DNA from: Kushneria phosphatilytica
GTDB taxonomy: Bacteria > Pseudomonadota > Gammaproteobacteria > Pseudomonadales > Halomonadaceae
DNA: 64,000 nucleotides
Assembly: GCF_008247605.1 (NCBI RefSeq)
Contig: NZ_CP043420.1
Span: forward strand, 3,162,001 to 3,226,000
Reading direction: 5' to 3'
A program made the position numbers and the translations under genes. Under the pieces are notes generated by a model. It was not told the DNA's origin, did not search any database, and saw only the letters and a list, made by a program, of their open reading frames with translations. Position 1 is the first letter of the stretch; each line of letters starts with the position of its first letter. Below, in pieces: positions 59,070 to 64,000 of the stretch.

Positions 59070-60032
59070 TTACTGCTCGATCACGAACGGCGAGGTGACC
59101 TGATCAACATTGTCCGGCGTGATCAGCAGGCAGTCGAACAGCTGCTTTTCGTTCTTGAGCCCGGTCTTGCCGGTACGAATATACTGATCGGCCAGACGCA
59201 CGGCACGCTCGGAGAAGATAGCCACCGGCTGCAGCACGGTATAGGCCAGCTCACCGGATTTGACCGCATCCACGGCATCCGGCGAACCATCAAAGCCGCC
59301 GACTACGACATTGTCGAGCTTGCCAGCTTCCTTGAGGGCCGCAATGGCGCCCAGTGCCATTTCATCATTGCCGCTGATCACGCCCTGAATATCCGGATGC
59401 GCCTGCAACAGGCTCTGCATCTTGTTGTAGCCCTGGGTGCGATCCCAGTTGGCAACATCTTCGCCGACCTTCTGCAGATCCGGATATTGACTCAGCACGG
59501 TCTTGTACCCGTTGGAACGGGTAGCGGCATTGTTATCCGACGGCGCGCCCTTGAGCTCGACATACCTGGCCGAGTCGCCCACGGCCTGAACCCACTGCTG
59601 AGCCCCCAATGCAGCCCCCTGAGCATTGTTGGAGACCAGCTGTGCCTTGGCCAGGCCCTGCTGATTGATTTCAGCGTTGACCAGGAAGACCGGAATACCG
59701 GCATTGACGGCCTTGCGTACGGCGCCAACCGAACCATCGGCATTGGCCGGATCCAGAATGATGGCCTTGGCCTGATTGGTGATGGCGGTGTCGATCTGGC
59801 GGCTTTCGGTATTGGTATCTCCCTTGTGGGCACTAACGTTGGCCGTGTATCCCAATTCTTCAGCCGTCTTCTTCGCGATCTGGCCCTCGGTATACCAGTA
59901 AGGGTTGGAGGGATCATTGACGATGATCGAAATCAATCCCTTGTTCTGCTGCTGAGCCAGCGCACTGCCGCCGAAGAGTACGGTACTCACGGCCAGCAAC
60001 GCGATCAGCAGGCGTTTGGCATTCCTGAACAT
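59070..60032 (-). CDS. periplasmic sugar/polyol-binding protein (ribose-type ABC importer)
   Basis: The 320-residue protein has a signal peptide (LLIALLAVSTVLFGGSALA) and the type-I periplasmic binding fold: ISIIVNDPSNPYWYTEGQ near the mature start, DTAITNQAKAIILDPAN, GVISGNDEMALGAIAAL and VVGGFDGSPDAV. This is the RbsB-like class that binds pentoses and polyols. A GGGGA site precedes the ATG at 60032. It is the last gene of the importer operon. The polyol dehydrogenases on both sides point to a tetritol as ligand. Confidence 0.9.
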   Translation of the reverse strand: MFRNAKRLLIALLAVSTVLFGGSALAQQQNKGLISIIVNDPSNPYWYTEGQIAKKTAEELGYTANVSAHKGDTNTESRQIDTAITNQAKAIILDPANADGSVGAVRKAVNAGIPVFLVNAEINQQGLAKAQLVSNNAQGAALGAQQWVQAVGDSARYVELKGAPSDNNAATRSNGYKTVLSQYPDLQKVGEDVANWDRTQGYNKMQSLLQAHPDIQGVISGNDEMALGAIAALKEAGKLDNVVVGGFDGSPDAVDAVKSGELAYTVLQPVAIFSERAVRLADQYIRTGKTGLKNEKQLFDCLLITPDNVDQVTSPFVIEQ

Positions 60033-60103
60033 GATGAGTTCCCCTTGCTTGCATGATGTAGTGCCGGCAGGCCGGCCCGGTCCTTTCCACAACGGGGGAG
60101 CGT

Positions 60104-61207
60104 TCAGCCCGCCGCCCCCGATTGCGGAGAAGCCTTTTTATCGCCGGAAGCGGGTTTGGCACTCTTCTTCCGACCACGGTACTGAATGCTGTTGAGCAGC
60201 ACGGCGAGCACGATTACCGAGCCCATGAAAACGGTCTGCCAGTAGGACGATACGCCGATAATGACCAGCCCATCGGAGAGAAAGCCGATCACGAAGGCGC
60301 CCAGCAGCGTGCCGCGCACGTTACCCCGACCACCGGTCAGCGCCGCGCCGCCGATGACCACACCGGCAATGGCAGTCAGCTCATAGGTCGTACCGGCTGT
60401 CGGCCCGGCCGAGGTCAGCTGCGAAGAGAGCACCAGACCGGCGATGGCGGCGCAGATCCCCGACAGCACATAGACCGATACCTGCACTCGCTTGACCGGT
60501 ACCCCGGAGAGCTCTGCCGCCCGCGAATTGCCCCCCGTGGAGTAGATCCAGCGACCGAAGGGGGTGCGATTGAGCATGAAGAGCAGAATGATCGCGACCG
60601 CAGCGAAGATCAGCACCCCGACGGGGACGCCGAACAGACGATTGAAACCGAGCCAGTCGAAGCCGGTATTGCCCAGTTCCGGGCTGCCACCGAGATTGTT
60701 GTAGGTCAGACCATTGGTCATCAGCAACGCTGCGCCACGCGCGACATAAAGCATACCGAGTGTGGCCACGAACGCCGGCACCTTGAACCAGGCAATGAGG
60801 ATGCCGTTGATCGCCCCGACAAAGGCCCCCAGCGCACAGGTCAGGATGACCACTGCCCACACGGGGAAGTAGAGCGTCACGCCGGCAGACTCCAGCGTCA
60901 CACCCTGCATCAGAAAGCCGGCGACCATGCCGGACAGGCCCAGCGTCGACCCTACCGAAAGATCGATCCCTCCGGTCAGGATGACCAGCAGCATCCCCAG
61001 CGACAGCAAGCCGAAGATGGCCACGTGGGAGGACATGGTCAGCAGATTGTTGGTTGAAAAATAAACAGGCGACAGGATCGAGAAAATAATGATGATGGCA
61101 ATCAGGGCGAAAAAGGCGCGCCCTTCGAGCAACATGCGGCCCAGATCGAAATTGCCGCGCCCTTTGCGCGACTGCTCTCCGGAAGCGGTCTGACTGCTGT
61201 CGGACAT
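60104..61207 (-). CDS. ABC importer permease, ribose-type (RbsC-like)
   Basis: The 367-residue membrane protein has about 9-10 helices. Family landmarks: SLGMLLVILTGGIDLSVGS in the first half and AIAGVVIGGAALTGGRGNVRGTLLGA, the loop that contacts the ATPase, in the second. The ATG at 61207 (MSDSSQTA) is used. It lies 26 bases after the ATPase gene and 71 bases before the binding-protein gene. Confidence 0.9.
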   Translation of the reverse strand: MSDSSQTASGEQSRKGRGNFDLGRMLLEGRAFFALIAIIIIFSILSPVYFSTNNLLTMSSHVAIFGLLSLGMLLVILTGGIDLSVGSTLGLSGMVAGFLMQGVTLESAGVTLYFPVWAVVILTCALGAFVGAINGILIAWFKVPAFVATLGMLYVARGAALLMTNGLTYNNLGGSPELGNTGFDWLGFNRLFGVPVGVLIFAAVAIILLFMLNRTPFGRWIYSTGGNSRAAELSGVPVKRVQVSVYVLSGICAAIAGLVLSSQLTSAGPTAGTTYELTAIAGVVIGGAALTGGRGNVRGTLLGAFVIGFLSDGLVIIGVSSYWQTVFMGSVIVLAVLLNSIQYRGRKKSAKPASGDKKASPQSGAAG

Positions 61208-61233
61208 GATGAAAACCCCGCTGTACAGTTTGA

Positions 61234-62808
61234 TCAGGCGACCACGGCTTCGCCGGAGGCGGCCATGATTTCTTCTCTGGTAACGTCGGCGCCGAATTCC
61301 GCCGCAATGCGCCCGCGACTCATGACGATCACCCGGTGGGCCACGCTCAGACACTCGGCAAGCTCGGAGGTCGAAAACACCACCGCCAATCCGTTGGAGG
61401 CCCCCTCACTGAGCAGACGGAACACCTCGGCCTTGGCGCCGATATCGATGCCGCGACTGGGTTCGTCGAGCAGCACCACCCGGGGATGAGTCGCCATCAT
61501 CTTGCCGATGACCACCTTTTGCTGATTACCGCCGGAGAGCGACCCGATGGCAGCTTCCGGACCGTCGGTCTTGATATGCACATTGCGAATGGACTCGTGT
61601 ACCACGCTCTGCTCACGTCGATGCGACGTCGTGAACCAGCGGGTGAAAGCGCCAATACTGGCCAGCGACAGGTTCCGGCCTACCGACATGGTCTGCACCA
61701 GGCCATCCCGCTGACGATCTTCCGGTACCAGCACCAGCCCGCGTGCGATGCGTTCGGCGATGCTCAGCTGCGAGACATCCTCGCCTTCGAGCATCACCCG
61801 GCCCCCACTCATGTGAACGCGGCCGGCGGCACATTCGAGCAGTTCGGTACGACCGGCCCCCATCAGGCCATAGATGCAGACAATCTCACCGGCACGCACC
61901 TGAAGTGACAGGTGGTCCACCACAGAGCGCTCGGGCACCGCCACATCGGCTACCGAGATATCCTCCAGTGACAGGGCAACCTCTCCCATCTGATGGCCGG
62001 TCGGCGGCGAGCCGAGATCGAAGTTTTCACCTACCATGTGGCGCACAATCCACTCGAGATCGATCTCGGAGCGGCGACCATGGGCCGTCATCGCACCATC
62101 CCGCAGCACCACGGCGTAATCGGTGATCGTGAGCGCCTCTTCGAGATGGTGGGAGATGTAAACAATTGATACGCCGCGACTTTTCAGGTCGCGAATAACC
62201 CGGAACAGCACCTCGACCTCGGAGGCAGAGAGCGCCGATGTCGGCTCATCCATGATCAGAATGCGCGAATTGACCGAGAGCGCCCGCGCGATCTCGACGA
62301 TCTGCTGCTGGCCCAGACGCAGATCCTCGACCGGTGTCAGCGGATCGATCGGCTCATCCAGCTCCTCCATCAGCGCCTTCGTCTGACGGGCTTCCTCGGC
62401 GTAATCCACGCCTCCCGGCCCACCCAGCTCGCGCCCCATGAAAATGTTGTCACGCACACTCAGGTTGGGCGCGAGGCTCAACTCCTGGTGAATGATCGAA
62501 ATGCCGTGGCGCTGTGCATCGACGGTCGAGGAGAAGCTCACCGGGCGACCATCGAGGATGATCTCACCCGAAGAGGGCTGGATGACCCCCGAGAGGATCT
62601 TCATCAATGTCGACTTGCCGGCACCGTTTTCACCGAACAGGGTCGTGACCCGCCCCTTGTGGATATCGAAGTTGACGGTTTTCAGCGCCTGCACGCTGCC
62701 AAAGGACTTGGCGATGTGACGCGCTGACAGCACGATCTCGTCGGGTGCATCATCGTCGACCGGCCGATTCATGGGTTGCTCGTTCATCGTGGACTCCGTG
62801 CGACTCAT
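61234..62808 (-). CDS. ABC importer ATPase with two nucleotide-binding domains (RbsA-like)
   Basis: The 524-residue protein holds two ABC modules. Domain 1 has Walker A GENGAGKST, signature LRLGQQQIVEIARAL and Walker B ILIMDEPTSALS. Domain 2 has a degenerate Walker A (GLMGAGRTELLE, Arg in place of Lys) but a proper signature (LSGGNQQKV) and Walker B (VVLLDEPSRGID), which is typical of RbsA/MglA proteins. Its ATG overlaps the stop of the upstream DUF2291 gene by 4 bases, so translation of the two is coupled. Confidence 0.92.
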   Translation of the reverse strand: MSRTESTMNEQPMNRPVDDDAPDEIVLSARHIAKSFGSVQALKTVNFDIHKGRVTTLFGENGAGKSTLMKILSGVIQPSSGEIILDGRPVSFSSTVDAQRHGISIIHQELSLAPNLSVRDNIFMGRELGGPGGVDYAEEARQTKALMEELDEPIDPLTPVEDLRLGQQQIVEIARALSVNSRILIMDEPTSALSASEVEVLFRVIRDLKSRGVSIVYISHHLEEALTITDYAVVLRDGAMTAHGRRSEIDLEWIVRHMVGENFDLGSPPTGHQMGEVALSLEDISVADVAVPERSVVDHLSLQVRAGEIVCIYGLMGAGRTELLECAAGRVHMSGGRVMLEGEDVSQLSIAERIARGLVLVPEDRQRDGLVQTMSVGRNLSLASIGAFTRWFTTSHRREQSVVHESIRNVHIKTDGPEAAIGSLSGGNQQKVVIGKMMATHPRVVLLDEPSRGIDIGAKAEVFRLLSEGASNGLAVVFSTSELAECLSVAHRVIVMSRGRIAAEFGADVTREEIMAASGEAVVA

Positions 62809-63458
62809 TGCACTTCCAACCTGACCGGGGTAACGAGCCAGTTCTTCGGATTGATGAGCTGGAACACACCGACGACCGAGACCGTCTTGCCGCTCAGGTT
62901 GTCGGTATCCACATCCGCCAGAACCTGTTTCTTCATCGCATCATTAATGGCCGCACCAGCGTTCTGATATTCGATCTGATTGGTGAACTGACCAAAGTCG
63001 ATATCTCCGGTCGCATCACGCAGCGCCGTGCCATTGATGGCCGGCCCGGTCTGTACCCGGATCGTCAGTTCCTGGGGCACACCCTCGACATTCACCGTAT
63101 AGATGCCGGACTTGCCCTCCCCGACCTCGCCGGTAAAACGTACCGGCAGAATCGGGCCGATGCCGCCGGGAACGCCATACTGCTCACCAGCGGCATTCCT
63201 GTCCTCGGCAAGCGCTTCCGAGAGTTTTTCGGCCGGCACGGCACGTTTTTCGACGTTGTCACGAATAAGGGGGAATTGTTCCGCCCCGTACTGCTCGGGC
63301 GAGAACTGATCGCTCTGTGATGATTCCGAACCGATCGGAACGACAGTGACATCCATCGCCATGGCAATCGCCACAACGATAGCCACACCGGCGGCGATCA
63401 GCGGTCCACGCTTTCGACGCAGCCTGCCGGCAGATCTGGTAGCAGTTTGCGAGCTCAT
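62805..63458 (-). CDS. DUF2291 family envelope protein of the importer operon
   Basis: The 217-residue protein has an N-terminal basic stretch and one hydrophobic segment (GPLIAAGVAIVVAIAMAM), so it is probably anchored in the inner membrane and faces the periplasm. Conserved family regions follow: FSPEQYGAEQFPLIRDN, GGIGPILPVRFTGEVGEGKSG and NQIEYQNAGAAIND. DUF2291 proteins are repeatedly found next to ribose-type ABC importers in polyol loci; their role is unknown. The ATGA overlap with the ATPase gene supports a direct part in transport. An AGGAG site lies upstream of the ATG at 63458. Confidence 0.8.
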   Translation of the reverse strand: MSSQTATRSAGRLRRKRGPLIAAGVAIVVAIAMAMDVTVVPIGSESSQSDQFSPEQYGAEQFPLIRDNVEKRAVPAEKLSEALAEDRNAAGEQYGVPGGIGPILPVRFTGEVGEGKSGIYTVNVEGVPQELTIRVQTGPAINGTALRDATGDIDFGQFTNQIEYQNAGAAINDAMKKQVLADVDTDNLSGKTVSVVGVFQLINPKNWLVTPVRLEVQ

Positions 63459-63537
63459 GTAAGGCACTCTCCTGAAGCGAAGCCAATGACTGAAGATCTT
63501 CCCGGGGCCACCGCGCACCCTGGCGGCGGCACGCCGC

Positions 63538-64000
63538 TTACGGAATCAGCACGATCTTCAGTGACTTCGATCCACTCTTCATCAGCTCGAACCCCTCTTC
63601 GAACTGTGACAGCGGCAGCTTGTGGGTCACCACGCCTTCGGTCGGGAAGCTGCCGTCGCTGATACCGTTGATCACCAGCGGATAGCAGTACGGCCCCAGG
63701 TGCGAGCCCAGCAGGTCGAGTTCCTTGCGATCGGAGATGATGCTCCAGTCGACGCTGACCGGATCCTTGAACACGCTGAACTCCACAAATCGTCCCAGCT
63801 TGCGGATCATGGAGAGCCCCTGCTCCACGGACTTCGGATGCCCGGTCGCCTCGATGTAGACGTCACAGCCATAGCCCTCGGTCATCTCCTTGATGATCGA
63901 GACCACATCATCGCGCCCGGGATTAAGCGTCAGGTCGGCTCCGAATTTCCGGGCCAGCTCGAGTCGCTCGTCAAAGAGATCCAGTACGACCAGCTTCTCG
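63538..64000 (-). CDS. zinc polyol dehydrogenase, erythritol/L-threitol dehydrogenase-like (copy 2, partial)
   Basis: Only the last 154 residues are in the window; the frame stays open to its right end, so the start is outside. The part seen, from EKLVVLDLFDERLELARKF through the C-terminal KIVLIP, matches copy 1 (57587-58702) nearly residue for residue. Position at the head of the ABC importer genes (79 bases before the DUF2291 gene) suggests that it is co-transcribed with the transporter. It probably oxidises the imported tetritol or an isomer of it. Confidence 0.88.
   Translation of the reverse strand, partial: EKLVVLDLFDERLELARKFGADLTLNPGRDDVVSIIKEMTEGYGCDVYIEATGHPKSVEQGLSMIRKLGRFVEFSVFKDPVSVDWSIISDRKELDLLGSHLGPYCYPLVINGISDGSFPTEGVVTHKLPLSQFEEGFELMKSGSKSLKIVLIP

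Overview
The window is GC-rich chromosomal DNA from a gammaproteobacterium. The blocks yggX-mutY-asmA-hisBHAF and gamma-carbonic anhydrase / prlC / yheV, the lipopolysaccharide-type outer-membrane genes, and the mix of Na+-coupled transporters, an NhaP-type Na+/H+ antiporter and polyol uptake genes all suggest a Halomonas/Kushneria-like member of the Oceanospirillales or a close relative. The assignment is inferred from gene content and order; no 16S comparison was possible.

Layout. 1-3.0 kb: the 3' end of a TupA-like ATP-grasp gene, then a divergent pair of phage-type regulators (a CI/LexA-fold repressor facing an Ogr/Delta zinc finger activator) with no phage structural genes in view, plus small orphan proteins. 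3.1-3.5 kb: a tRNA operon (Phe-Gln-Thr) with a clear promoter and terminator. 3.5-10.5 kb: yggX, mutY, an AsmA-family gene and, divergently, hisB-hisH-hisA-hisF. 10.5-22.8 kb: yjaG-like gene, an alkyltransferase-like protein, a glutamine-amidotransferase fold without its nucleophilic Cys, a selenium module (selD-mnmH), radA, an NlpE-like lipoprotein, an old yellow enzyme, two adjacent membrane alkaline-phosphatase-superfamily genes (one YejM/PbgA-like) and hisC. 22.8-28.5 kb: a complete rRNA operon on the minus strand (16S-tRNA-Ile-tRNA-Ala-23S-5S) with two tandem promoters, boxA elements and a terminator. 28.5-36 kb: housekeeping genes (HAD phosphatase, YdjM-like membrane protein, gamma-carbonic anhydrase, Na+-dependent symporter, prlC, yheV, sodC, metF). 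36.6-42 kb: a compact flippase and two-glycosyltransferase cluster, followed on the other strand by two tandem LpxH-like metallophosphoesterases. 42-49 kb: polX, an IclR-controlled deacetylase/transporter unit with two palindromic candidate operators, and gldA. 49-53.4 kb: methyl-cycle genes ahcY (with an S-adenosylhomocysteine riboswitch) and metK, separated by nhaP. 53.5-55.2 kb: a PAS-GGDEF-EAL protein. 55.4-64 kb: a tetritol/polyol catabolic locus with an ABC importer, a DUF2291 protein, an MFS polyol permease, a short-chain dehydrogenase and two near-identical zinc polyol dehydrogenases, one cut by the window end.

How the genes connect. hisB, hisH, hisA, hisF and hisC supply five steps of histidine synthesis from two separate loci. 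SelD makes selenophosphate, which MnmH uses to put selenouridine in tRNA. MetF feeds methyl groups to homocysteine, MetK makes SAM, and AhcY removes the SAH left after methylation, with SAH sensed by the riboswitch. The polyol locus pairs uptake systems with oxidation enzymes, probably turning erythritol or threitol into erythrulose; the kinase and isomerase steps are not in the window. I see no CRISPR array, insertion sequence or intact prophage.
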